Position numbers and translations under genes: made by a program. Shown piece by piece: positions 1-9,336 of a DNA stretch of 64,000 bases. Numbering within the stretch: position 1 is the stretch's first letter; each line of letters begins with the position of its first letter. Under the pieces are notes generated by a model, which was given only the letters and a program-made list of their open reading frames with translations, was not told the origin of the DNA and ran no database searches. The DNA is taken from NCBI RefSeq assembly GCF_000003195.3, contig NC_012871.2, positions 4,947,997 through 5,011,996 of the forward strand, given 5' to 3'. This DNA is from Sorghum bicolor. Its lineage: Eukaryota > Streptophyta > Magnoliopsida > Poales > Poaceae.

Positions 1-296
1 TGTCGGAAAGATGTCGGGAGAGGTTTTTAAAAACTAATAAAAAAACAAATTACATAGCTCGTCAGAAAACTGCAAGACAAATCTATTAAGCATAATTAAT
101 CTGTCATTAGTACATGTGGGTTACTGTAGCACTTAAGGGTAATCATGGAGTAACTAGGCTTAAAAGATTCATTTCGCGATTTTCAACCAAACTGTGTAAT
201 TAGTTTATTTTTTTATCTACATTTAATGTTCCATGCATGTGTCTAAAGATTCGATGGGATGGATGAAAAAATTTTGGTAGGGAACTAAACACGGCC
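1..296. mobile_element. Terminal part of a grass MITE-type DNA transposon, cut by the window edge
   Basis: The segment ends with GGAACTAAACACGGCC, the inverted form of the GGCC-TGTTTAGTTCC terminus also seen at 24390 and 63936. The inner sequence (a run containing TACTGTAGCAC, a GTGTAATTAG stretch, and TCTAAAGATTCGATG) is the same family in a longer version. The other end lies outside the window. It is non-autonomous and no coding capacity is seen. Superfamily assignment is inference. Confidence 0.6.
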
Positions 297-298
297 TA

Positions 299-1310
299 AA
301 GCTCAAAACTAGCTGTTATGGTCGTCTATGCAGCTAATTTTCACTATGTGAAATAAAAACAAAACACACTTAGGTGCATTAAAGTTCACTACTTTATTAT
401 TTTTCAAACAAACTAGGTATAACACGCAGAAACTGATGCATTAACCAACAAAACTATGGATGGACCAACGGTTGTGCTCGGGTATTCCCGGGCATACCCT
501 ACATTTTTGGAAAAAAATAATAGGTATTTGAGGTATATACATGTATAATATATATAAGGTGTTAAAACTATGTTTTTCTGTATTTTTAGGCTATTTTATT
601 CAGCAATTCACCTCTAACTCGAAAGCAGCCCATAAACCACGCGAATCCAGACGACCCATGGCGCATCTAACCTTCCCACTCACTTCTCCACTCCCCCAAA
701 ATCCCAAAACTATCAAGCCTGGTCCGTAGGGGTAGGGCAGCCGTGCACTGACGCGCAGGCAGGCGCTTTCGCAACTCTCGACCGCTCGTCGCCGCTTTCA
801 CCGCGCGCCGCCGCTCGTGATTTGCCACTGACGCGCAGGCAGGCGCTGTGGCCTGCGTGGACGCTCGTGTCGCCAGCGTCCCTGCGCTGCCGCTTCCGCG
901 GCTCTGCTCCTCGGCGTCCGCTCCGCTCCCCGACATCGGGCGTCCCCGCGCCGCCGCGCGGCCAGTCGGCCACGACGCCCCCTTTGCTTGGACTCAGAGG
1001 TAATAAAACTCAAATCCCTTTCCTTTTTTCTTTGTTGGTTCTATTAAATGTCATTTTCAATTGCAAAATAAAATTTATAGATGTGCAATGCATTTGAGCT
1101 ACATGTATCTTTTATCTAAGCAGATCTGAACATTTTGTGTTGTTCATTCAATTTTTTTTTACCATGGGCAAACCCTGCTCCCAATTCCTGGGTCCGCCAC
1201 TGAACAAAACCCAATTAGGTTTTCAATCCGCTCTGGAATTTCTTCAGCCATGTTGCCAACTTGTAATTTGCGTTCTGTCTTTGTGTACATTATATGCAAG
1301 GCCCCTATGA
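299..1310 (+). repeat. Diverged copy of a segmental repeat, interrupted by an hAT-like insertion
   Basis: Bases 299-454 and 1203-1310 together match about 10975-11230 and 9870-10050. Shared landmarks are a stretch with GGTCGTCTATGC, CTTAGGTGCAT, TTCACTACTT, TTTTCAAACAAACTAG, then TTAGGTTTTCAATCCGCTC and TTGCCAACTTGTAATTTG. The two halves are separated only by the element at 455-1202, so this copy predates that insertion. No coding function is seen. Confidence 0.6.
455..1202. mobile_element. hAT-like non-autonomous element with 8-bp target-site duplication
   Basis: The element is flanked by a perfect direct repeat AACAAAAC at 447-454 and 1203-1210, as expected for hAT insertions. Removing it restores the continuity of the surrounding repeat, which exists uninterrupted near 11110. 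The right end read inward starts CAGTGGCGGACCCAGG; the left end TATGGATGGACCAACG is a degenerate counterpart. The centre (about 725-1000) is very GC-rich and contains a near-exact internal duplication of GACGCGCAGGCAGGCGCT (753 and 831 regions). No transposase is seen. The GC-rich core could be a captured gene 5' end; this is unproven. Confidence 0.65.
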
Positions 1311-1357
1311 AAATATATCCTTAGTACGAACCATATATACAGAGAGATAGACACACA

Positions 1358-1446
1358 TACGCAGGCGCGCGCGCACACACACACGCTCACACACCCCACA
1401 CGTGCATGTGCACTCAAACCACACCCGCCACATACACGCACACACA
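1358..1446. repeat. CA/CG-rich simple repeat
   Basis: Alternating purine-pyrimidine tract (CACACA, CGCGCGCG, CACACGCTCACAC). A homologous tract occurs at 6286-6398 in the second copy of the segmental duplication. It is the insertion point of the TIR element that follows. Confidence 0.8.
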
Positions 1447-1448
1447 TA

Positions 1449-2414
1449 GGGTGTGCTTGGTTAGGTGACCAATCTCTGTCCTGGTTGGGAACAAGTTTAG
1501 CATGTTTAGCTGGGAGGCCTGGGCCTACAAATGGCCAACCATACTTGCTCAACTTGGCCCTAGAAAAACGCCAGCAATGATCGTTTTTCTAGATCCTAGC
1601 TTGGCCAGTGTAAGTTTGCATTCTCGTCACCTCCCTCTGTGTCGTCTTTCATCCGCTCGCCGATCTCCCTACTCGCGCCATGCCTGCCTCGCGTCGGTCA
1701 CTGGTCCTCCCTATTCGCTATGCTTGCACCGGCCGTGGGTCCTCCCTGCGGTCCGCTCGCTGGACCACGAGCTTAGGAATGGCCAAATGGGGAGGGGCGT
1801 GCCCGTCCTTGCGGTGCCCAAAGTCATGCACGGCGAGGTGGAGCTCGGCGGCAGCGAGGAGGAAGTGCACGCCTACACGAGATGGAGCAGCCCCACCACA
1901 TCGTGCATCGTCTCAAGCCGTAGCATGTCCGCCATCTCCAGCACCCGCCTCATCCCCTCCGCCGTCGTCTGCATCTCCCAGTCCATCGCCCTCGAGTCCA
2001 GCCCGTCGCCGCCCACGAGCTCCGCCATCGTCGCCGTCACCAGCGCCTCCTGCACACACAGCCCTCGTTGACCTCACTAGATATTTAATTTCACGAAGGG
2101 GGAAAAAGAACCGGTGGTTTTTTCCTTTCTTACTCACCTGTGCGATTGCGACGGCTTCCTCGATCTCACACTCCCTCGTGATGTTGTGGCGCTGCGGCTG
2201 GACGCCCCAGGTCACCGGCCGGCGGGGAGGAGGCGACCATTGCAGACCCGGCTTGCGCATGGATCACCCGCGGGCATGCTGGTCCAACTGGAGGCGGCAG
2301 CGTCCCTGAGGCTTGTGAGGATGCTGAGCAGGACGATGTTGGCGAGCGTGCTCAGGCGAGGATGCTGACGATGACCAGATCCTAGTTAGGATAGAAGTAA
2401 GAACTAAACACACC
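1449..2414. mobile_element. Probable TIR element carrying a host gene fragment
   Basis: The left end GGGTGTGCTTGGTT and the right end AACTAAACACACC form an imperfect inverted repeat, flanked on both sides by TA. The flanking CA-repeat and the downstream CGTATGTGTGTGT / ACATGAAAATTTCTT sequence are contiguous in the paralogous copy at 6361-6420, which supports insertion here. The interior is GC-rich and contains a spliced gene-like fragment on the minus strand. Superfamily is unclear (Tourist-like or Pack-type); the target duplication is at best 2 bp. Confidence 0.45.
1873..2260 (-). pseudogene. Captured two-exon gene fragment (identity unknown)
   Basis: Two open segments on the minus strand share phase and are separated by an intron with good signals. 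The exon part ending at 2138 is followed by donor GTGAGTAAG; the acceptor GTGTGCAG precedes the next exon, which begins at 2049. The joined fragment reads through ITRECEIEEAVAIAQ and then EALVTATMAELVGGDGLDS, an acidic helical protein-like sequence. It stops at 1873 after LLHLV, with no proper gene 3' end. It lies inside the candidate TIR element at 1449-2414, so a transposon-captured fragment is the simplest reading. I do not recognise the parent gene. The plus-strand ORFs over the same bases look like GC-rich shadows. Confidence 0.4.
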
Positions 2415-3237
2415 TATATATACACACGTATGTGTGTGTGTGTGTGTTTTTACATGAAAATTTCTTAGTGCTTCATTAGTCCTTTTGCAATTCAAAATTA
2501 CTTACACGAATATTTCTTTTCTAACCTACACTGCAGAAAAACTGAGGCAGGACACCAATTGACGACAATGGCGGGAAATCGCCCAAGGCCTTGAACAAAA
2601 ATAAATTGGGTGGACGACGGGTGCACCGATGCCTGCATGCGCTCCTGGCATCGCACGACAGTTGTGAAACATCATTTTGCAGCAGTTACTCCAAATCGGA
2701 AAACCGACGCGAGGACCGTGACTCTAATTGCAGATGTGGCGCATGCGATGGTGTCAAGCTCCACGTGGCGTCCATTAGGGAGGAGAGCGCACGCAGCATC
2801 GGTGCGCCCGTTGCCCACCCAATTTATTCCTGCCATGAATGGCCAGCACCAGCCACATGAGTCTTTGTTCGTGCAATCCCCGCTTCAGATACTCGACGGC
2901 GCGGCCACCCTAAACATCAACACGAACGCTACCGGTGGTCCGGTGCCAAACCGAGCAGCATTGTTGTTGCCGCCTCTGCGGCCGGCACCAGCAACACTAC
3001 CGCCCCAGCTAGTATAGGACCACGACCAGTGCGGCGGCAGTTGTTGGTGGCCACCAATAGGCCGCAATGGCTTCGGAAACACCACACCGCCAGTGGCACG
3101 AACAACCATGGTCGCCACTGTCGTAGAAGAGTCGTAGCTCTCCCAGGACAACCACCAGATGGAGCAGAAACGGCCGCCCCGCAATGTCATCGGCAACATC
3201 ACACCGCGAGTAGCGGCAGGAGCAAATGTGGCTGCCA
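2415..3237 (+). repeat. Segmental-duplication block shared with 6375-6950, upstream of exon-1 copy 1
   Basis: This block and 6375-6950 share ACATGAAAATTTCTT, TTGCAATTCAAAATTACTTAC, TAACCTACAC, a CATGAATGGCCAGC box and repeated GCCACA/GGAGCAA motifs. Short open frames on both strands differ between the copies by frameshifts, so no single reading frame is conserved. I see no recognisable protein. In this copy the block is fused directly to the exon-1 fragment at 3240, whereas at 6950-7575 about 650 bp of promoter sequence intervenes. Confidence 0.5.
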
Positions 3238-3239
3238 TG

Positions 3240-3324
3240 AATGGCATCCGAGCGTTGATCATTGACAAAGACAACAAGTTCTTCAAATCGGTCAACATGG
3301 TACTACCCATCTTGAAATTCGAGG
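3240..3324 (+). pseudogene. Truncated receiver exon 1, copy 1
   Basis: This is the 3' 85 bp of the 115-bp receiver first exon, encoding NGIRALIIDKDNKFFKSVN and on to the donor. The first ten codons and the whole promoter are missing. The preceding sequence comes from about 600 bp further upstream in the sister unit (6890-6915), so an internal deletion joined them. The acidic pair that normally holds Mg2+ in receivers (DDD or DND) is DKD here. The splice donor is GTGCCT. An ATG at 3237 is in frame, but there is no promoter next to it. Confidence 0.7.
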
Positions 3325-3359
3325 GTGCCTTGTACATTTTGGCAATCATGGTTTTTATG

Positions 3360-3560
3360 CCAAATCATTCGGCTAAAACGGCTCCAAACGGCTCTTCGTA
3401 TACTAAACCATTTGGTAGGGCCCCTCTAGAAGCTGGAGCCGGATTCTAAGAGGAGCACTGCCAAAATGGGGCCTTATAATTTGAATGGATGGAGTATAAT
3501 TAATTTAGTGCACCCTTGGTTCATCTAGTAAACTTTTACATATAAAGCTACTTTTAAAAC
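3360..3560. mobile_element. Right-end remnant of the GGCC-TTTGGCA MITE family plus repeat tail
   Basis: The stretch ending AAAATGGGGCCTTA resembles the right end of the MITE at 53821-54148. The next 70 bp (TTCATCTAGTAAAC region) match 7850-7915, and more weakly the TTCACTTACTGAAC region at 19890-19960, which is inside an intron of the complete gene. The same arrangement follows exon copy 3, supporting common descent of copies 1 and 3. Confidence 0.45.
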
Positions 3561-3642
3561 AATAATAAAATGGCTAGACATGTGCTATGTCCTCATAGGT
3601 TTGAGCAATGTACGTAGCACATGTCTAGCCATTTTATTATTG
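3560..3642. repeat. Perfect 28-bp inverted repeat with 27-nt spacer
   Basis: The left arm 3560-3587 is the exact reverse complement of the right arm 3615-3642 (it includes TGGCTAGACATGTGCTA). The sister unit at 7920-7960 has only the right arm, so the left arm arose as a local inverted copy, probably by templated repair. Confidence 0.85.
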
Positions 3643-3649
3643 TGTTGGC

Positions 3650-5460
3650 CCATGCATAGATCTGCATGGCCATGCATAACCATCCATGTGATCAAGTGTT
3701 TGGCCCGTTAATTATCCATGGTCAACTCTATTTTATGAGCAAAACGTGGAGCTCAATAAACAAAAGAGTCTGAGTGTTGGTTGCAATATTAAAGCTCACA
3801 CACAAATGGCCAGCTGATCAGTCCACAACTAGAGTAGCTCAAATTACTTTGGCACATAGAAGATGTTATTTTAAACAATCTTATGCCAATTTCATCATAC
3901 ACTCGCGCTACACATACGCCTCATAGGACATGTGACATCCTTGTCTCCCCACTTCCCTACAACCACCACACATCATACAACCTAGCTAGCCTAAGTGGTC
4001 GTGCTCATTGTTGGCTACCTTCAGCATTGCCCCCACTACCGATAATTGGCAATCACTTGAAGCCATAGTAGTGGTAAATCCCAAATCCTAACTGGCATGG
4101 CTGCCAGAATGCTGATCAAGGAACTCGCCGCACCCTCATTCGCTAATCACATGTAACCGTATCTTTGATGCAGTCTCACTACACCATATGCCGCTTTCTT
4201 GGTTACACCAGTTATTAATGCTATGGCTATGCTTGCGACACTAGGGTGTGGCTCAATGAACACCAGCAAAATTAAAACAGGTAGGTAGCAGGCATCAGCG
4301 CATCGTAAGTCAACAAGAATGAAGGGAGTATATTCACTAGAAATGAAGTTACCAACCTTCAAATATGGAATATCATAATATGTCTAGATCACTAGAAGTG
4401 TGTAAGTCTTAAGAGATGGAGCAAGGGATGTCTGGAATCATCATTTACTCACTTATATGGGAGAGTCTACTGCATAGACTTGCAATCTCGCCTGCTAAAT
4501 GACAAACAGCCATTCACTCTTTCACCCCTTTGTGTGAATAATGACGTTCTCTCTAGCCAATAAATACAACCTTGACATCTTATTGTCAGCCATTGCTCAC
4601 CAATCAAATATCCTTGAGTTGTCTCAAATGGATCGAGATATGTGTGCCATGTTCCCGAATGGCATTTGAACATGGATCATTGACAATGACAACAAGTTAC
4701 TCAAATCGGCCAAGAAAGTACTACCCATCTTGAACTTCGAAGGTATGTACATTCTGGCAATCACGGTTCTCAGAGCCAGATAATCAAGGTGAAACAATTT
4801 CTGTTGGCTTTACGCCACACTGTGTGTTATATATTTTAAATCGATTGTGAAGCATTATCACCACTTGGTTCTGGCAAAATCGGCAGTGAAAGCCCTGCTG
4901 CGAATGATTTTTGTTCTAGTGCAAGGCGCTGCATGCCACTGTTTGAGTTTGTCAAGTTCGTTTACTATATTCGCACACACTAAGTTTGAAAACCCCTATT
5001 TAGTATAGGTCTGCTTCACTAGTGAAACAGGGTTGTATGTGTGCGTGTGCACGTGTGTGTTTAAGCTCCACGAGTAGCCCTGCCAATGGAGCTAAAGCTG
5101 CTTTTGTGAATTGTTGACAAAACAACTCTACATGTGAAGTTTCTTAAAGCATGCTCTCACATGCCCCATGCAAGAGCCCATTGGACAGAATTGAAGTAGT
5201 TCATAAGCTGTGCAAACAGAGATATGAAATTGCTTACTTTTCCCAGCGTATACCTCTCTGCGTGCACACCTTGTCGCCATGGAATCCATGGTGAATCCGT
5301 GTTGAGTTCGTATTAAGGAAAACACATTCTGATGCATTTTGTTGCCATGCAATAAGGCCCACACGGCATGCACACCAGCGGCACCTATATGCTTGCTCTT
5401 GAAAATTGATTTGTCCGTTCCATGCATGTGAGTGGCGAAAATCATAGAAGAAAACGATAA
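3650..5460 (+). repeat. Segmental unit containing promoter, exon 1 and intron-1 sequence, copy 2
   Basis: Bases 3650-4627 match 7960-8948 closely, and from about 4045 they also match 12845-13385 upstream of the complete gene. After the exon, 4743-5160 matches the start of intron 1 of the complete gene (13501-13930). Then 5190-5460 matches the end of that intron (18365-18570, with GCATGCACACC and ATATGCTTGCTCTT). The unit therefore keeps an intron 1 of only about 0.8 kb before homology is lost, just short of exon 2. Confidence 0.75.
4628..4742 (+). pseudogene. Receiver exon 1, copy 2 (nonsense mutation)
   Basis: The frame starts MDRDMCAMFPNGI, then meets a TGA where the intact copies have CGA (Arg14). 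After it follow TWIIDNDNKLLKSAKKVLP and the donor GTATGT. The length is exactly 115 bp, as in copies 3, 4 and 5. The TATA box is altered to AATAAATA at about 4560. The same stop codon and TATA change are present in copy 4. Confidence 0.8.
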
Positions 5461-5685
5461 GAATATAAGATATATATAGCACCGTCATTTTGGGACAACC
5501 ATCTATGCTGCCATCATGTGTTTCTGAAAATACAGGTTTGGAAAGACTTCTAGCATGGGATCTTAACATTATTTTTTCAGAAATACTAAAACGCAAATGC
5601 GCATGACATGGGGCTTCAGCCCACACACCCCGACAGACAGCACACCCCACCCGTCCGCACACCTCTCTCTCTCCCCCTCCCTCCA

Positions 5686-5814
5686 ATGACAACCTCATCG
5701 GCGAGCACCACCCTGGCAACCTCCTCCCTGCACTCCACTACCTCCCCACGCCTGTGCCCCACCGCCTCCCCGTACATGGCCATAGCGAATGCGGCGGCGG
5801 CGGATCCGCGCCAG
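5686..5814 (+). CDS. GC-rich first-exon-like fragment, origin unknown
   Basis: After a CT-rich leader an ATG opens a 43-codon frame (MTTSSASTTLATSSLHSTTS to ADPRQ). It ends at CAG followed by GTAGGC and a CT-rich stretch. This is the look of a grass gene 5' exon (low-complexity Ser/Thr/Ala, GC-rich) with a splice donor. No second exon can be joined within the next kilobase. It is probably a transposon-captured gene 5' end, and could be non-coding. Confidence 0.25.
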
Positions 5815-6285
5815 GTAGGCATTCTCCTCCTCTCTTCTCTCTCCTCCTCCTCTTGCATATGCTTTCTAGGGTTCTGGAGAGCTCTCCCCTTATCTTCCCT
5901 AACTTCTGTGGGTGTAGAAGGGGTTGGCCGGGGGGAGGAAGGCTGTCCATGTGATGCGAATGGCCGACGGGCAGTTTAGGGAAGCTAGCGGTCAAGGAGA
6001 GAGCTCCAGCCATGGTGGCGTGGCAACCGTGGTGGCGAGAGAAAAGGTGGTGCTGCGAGTGAGCTATGGTTTCGTTGGAGCTCTATGGCCACGGCCCACA
6101 GTGGGGCAATGGCACGGCGGGGCTGAGGGCACCAGAGGTCGGGAAAACGTTGCTATTGTGTGTTTTCTTTTGTGACTAAAAACTGTTGTACAAGAAGGTG
6201 TGCCCTTATTTTTTCATCAAACCATGGTCATTTTTGGGGAATAATCTAACGAAAACAATTGTTCCCTTGTTTAATCTTTTACCAC

Positions 6286-6398
6286 ACACGCGCACACACA
6301 CCACCCACCATACACGCGAGCGCACACCACACACGCGCATGCACACAGACCACACACGTGCACGCGCGCGCGCACACACGTACACACGTATGTGTGTG
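6286..6398. repeat. CA/CG-rich simple repeat
   Basis: Homologue of the tract at 1358-1446 in the second duplicated block, here without the TIR-element insertion; CACACG and CGCGCG units dominate. Confidence 0.8.
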
Positions 6399-7507
6399 TT
6401 TACATGAAAATTTCTTCGTGCTCCAATCCTTTTGCAATTCAAAATTACTTACCAAGTATATTCCCTTTTTAACCTACACAGCAGAAAAACCGAGAGGCGG
6501 GACACCTATCGAGAATGGTGGGAAAACACCGTACCCACAAGGCCATGAATGGCCAGCGCCAGCCACATGCAGTTCATGCAGTAGTCCGTGCTCCGGACAC
6601 TCGATGTGCCACCCAACAACCTCAACATCTACACGTACGAACGCTACCGGTGCTGAGCCGAGCAGCAATGCTTTGCTGCCTCTGCGGCTGGCGCCAGCAA
6701 CACTACCGCTCTGGCAGTAGAGCCGCTCGGTGGGCACCAACAGCCTGCAACAGCTTTGAAAATACCACAATACCGCCTGTGGCACGAGCAACCATGGCAC
6801 CATTGTCACAGAGGAGCCGCAGATCTACTAGGACAACCAGGAGCAGCAACGATGCCTGCAACGTCGTCGGCAACAACACACTGCCGGTAGTGGCAGGAGC
6901 AACCATGGCCGCCACGACGACATACAAGCCACAACACCGCACATCATACAACTAGCCTTAGTGGTTATGCTCATTGTTGGCCACCTTCAGCGTTGCCCAC
7001 TACCCATCACTGGCAATCACTTGAATAGTCACGGTCAATCCCAAATCCTAACTGGCATGGCTGCCAAAATGCTGATCGAGGAGCTCGCCGCGCCCTTAGT
7101 CGCCAATCGCATGTAACTGTATCTTTGAAGATGTAGTCTCACCACACCATATGCCGCTCTCTTGGTCACACCAGTTATTAATGCTATGCTACGGTTACGA
7201 CAGTAGGGACGTGGCTAGCTCGATGAACAACAGCGAAAATAAAATAGTTAGGTGGCAGATATCGCCAGTCAACAAGAACGAAGAGAGTATATTCACTAGA
7301 AAGAAAGTTGCCAACCTTTTTATATGGAATATATATAATAATATGTCTGCATTAGTCATTAGAGATAGAGCAAGGGATGTCTAGAATCATCATTTAGTCA
7401 TTTATATGAGAGAGTCCACTACATAGACTTGCAATCTTGCCTGCTAAAAGAGAAACGGTCATTCACTCTTTCACCCATTTGTGTGAACAATAACGTTCTC
7501 TCTAGCC

Positions 7508-7515
7508 TATAAATA
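7508..7515 (+). promoter_or_regulatory. TATA box of exon-1 copy 3
   Basis: TATAAATA lies 68 bp before the ATG, the same spacing as in copy 5 (13318). Copies 2 and 4 have AATAAATA at this position. Confidence 0.6.
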
Positions 7516-7575
7516 CAACCTTCCCTCTTCTCATCAATCATTGCTCATCAATCAAATAAACTTGAGTTATCTCAA

Positions 7576-7690
7576 ATGGACCTAGATATGTGTTTCGTGT
7601 CCCCAAATGGCATTCGAGCATTGATCATTGACAATGACAACAAGTTCCTCAAATCGGTCAAGATGGTACTACCCGTCTTGAATTTCGAGG
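7576..7690 (+). pseudogene. Receiver exon 1, copy 3 (open reading frame, orphan)
   Basis: The 115-bp exon is intact: MDLDMCFVSPNGIRALIIDN, then DNKFLKSVKMVLPVLNFEG and donor GTACGT. It encodes the first beta strand and first helix of a receiver domain with D-N-D acidic residues. No exon 2-like sequence follows before the next unit, so the domain cannot be completed locally. If the donor is not used, the frame stays open to 7902 and would give a 108-aa peptide. The TATA box is intact. Orphan exon or tiny truncated gene; expression unknown. Confidence 0.65.
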
Positions 7691-7959
7691 GTACGTACAT
7701 GTTGGCAATCATGGCTTTCAGGCCATATCATCCGGCTAAAATGGCTCCAAATATCTCTTCATATACTAAACCATTTGGAAGGACTCCTCTGAAGAAGCTG
7801 GAGCTAGAGTTCGAGACGAATCCTACCAAATGGGGCATTATAATTTCAATAGAGGGACTACAATTAATTCAGTGTACCCTTGGTTCATCTAGTAAACGTT
7901 GACATGCAAAGCTACTATATACGTATGTAGCACATGTCTAGCCATTTTATTATTGTTTG

Positions 7960-9085
7960 GCCCGTGCATAGATCTGAATGGGCCATGCATAACCATCCAT
8001 ATGATCAAGTGTTTGGCCCATTAATTATCCATGGTCATCCTATTTTATGATCCAAACATGGAGCTCAATAAACACATGGGTCCGAGTGTTGGCTTGCAAT
8101 ATTAAAGCCTCACACACAAATGGCCATCTGATCAATTCATAACTGGAGTAGCTCAAATTACTTTGGCATATAGAAGATGTTATGTTAACCAATCTTATGC
8201 CAATTCCATCGTACACTCGCGCTATACATACGCCTCATAGGACATGTGACATCCTTGTCTCCCTACTTCCCTATAACCACCACACATCATACAAACCTAG
8301 CTAGCCTCTAAGTGGTTGTGCACATTGTTGGCTGCCTTCGGTGTTGCTCACAACCCATAGCTGGCAATCACTTGAAGCCATAGTAGCGGTGAATCCCAAA
8401 TCCTAACTGCCATGGCTGCCAAAATGCTGATCAATTCAAGGAGCTTGTTGCGCCCTCAGTCGCCAATCGCATGTAACTGTATCTTTGAAGATGTAGTCTC
8501 ACCACACCATATGCCGCTCTCTTGGTTACACCAGTTATTAATGCTATATGGCTATGCTTGCGACACTAGGGGTGTGGCTTGATAAACACCAGCAAAATTA
8601 AAACAGGTAGGTGGCGGGCATCGCAAGTAAACAAGAACGAAGGGAGTATATTCACTAGAAATAAAGTTGCCAACCTTCAAATATGGAATATAATAATATG
8701 TCTAGATCTCTAGAAGTGCAATAGTCTTAAGAGATAGAGCAAGGGATGACTGAAATCATCATTTACTCACTTATATGGGAAAGTCTACTGCATAGACTTG
8801 CAATCTCACCTGCTAAATGAGAAGCGGCATTCACTCTTTAACCCCTTTGAGTGAGCAACGACGTTTTCTGTTGCCAATAAATACAACCTTTCCCTCCTCT
8901 CATCAGCTAGCCATTGCTCACCAATCAAATATCCTTGAGTTGTCTTAAATGGATCAAGATATGTGTGCCATGTTCCCGAATGGCATTTGAGCATTGATTG
9001 TTGACAATGACAACAAGTTCCTCAAATCAGGCAAGAAAGTACTACCCGTCTTGAATTTCAAAGGTACTATGTACATTCTGGAAAT
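7960..9085 (+). repeat. Segmental unit containing promoter and exon 1, copy 4
   Basis: Nearly colinear with 3650-4760: ATGCATAACCATCCAT, GTTTGGCCC, TTAATTATCCATGG, CTCGCGCTA, ACATGTGACATCC and the 4045-type promoter block. Homology stops soon after the exon, where gypsy-derived sequence begins. Confidence 0.75.
8949..9063 (+). pseudogene. Receiver exon 1, copy 4 (nonsense mutation)
   Basis: MDQDMCAMFPNGI is followed by TGA in place of the Arg codon. The rest reads ALIVDNDNKFLKSGKKVLPV to donor GTACTA. Same length and same stop position as copy 2. The upstream box is AATAAATA rather than TATAAATA. Both lesions are shared with copy 2, so they predate the duplication that made the pair. Confidence 0.8.
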
Positions 9086-9336
9086 CACAATTTTCAATGA
9101 TCGGTTGTCCGGTGGTGAAACAGTTTTTTTCCTAGAGAAAATCCCATTTTTAGAAGCTTCTAAAGAAGTTTTCACGAGCACAAATATTTTATTTGGTTTC
9201 TCGTGTCTCAATCTATCTCTATGACACGAGCTAAGGTTGTCAATTGGATTCCCCCATCCAACTGAAGACAATCTAAAGGTCTCGTTGATACAAAAGAAAA
9301 AGAAAAGAATGGTAGAAAAAGTTATTAGATAGGTAA

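Larger units (their letters stand above)
6375..7915 (+). repeat. Segmental unit containing promoter and exon 1, copy 3
   Basis: The left part matches 2415-3230. The central part (6960-7575) is the promoter-proximal sequence shared with copies 2, 4 and 5: Kozak-less ATG after CTCAA, the CCTGCTAAA box and the CCTATAAATAC box. The tail after the exon carries the MITE-like right end (CCAAATGGGGC) and the TTCATCTAGTAAACG sequence shared with copy 1. It is the most complete of the non-terminal copies. Confidence 0.7.

Noticed and set aside
1502..2309. Plus-strand ORFs of 189 and 209 aa
   Set aside because: Low-complexity Ser/Pro/Arg frames antisense to the better supported spliced minus-strand fragment.
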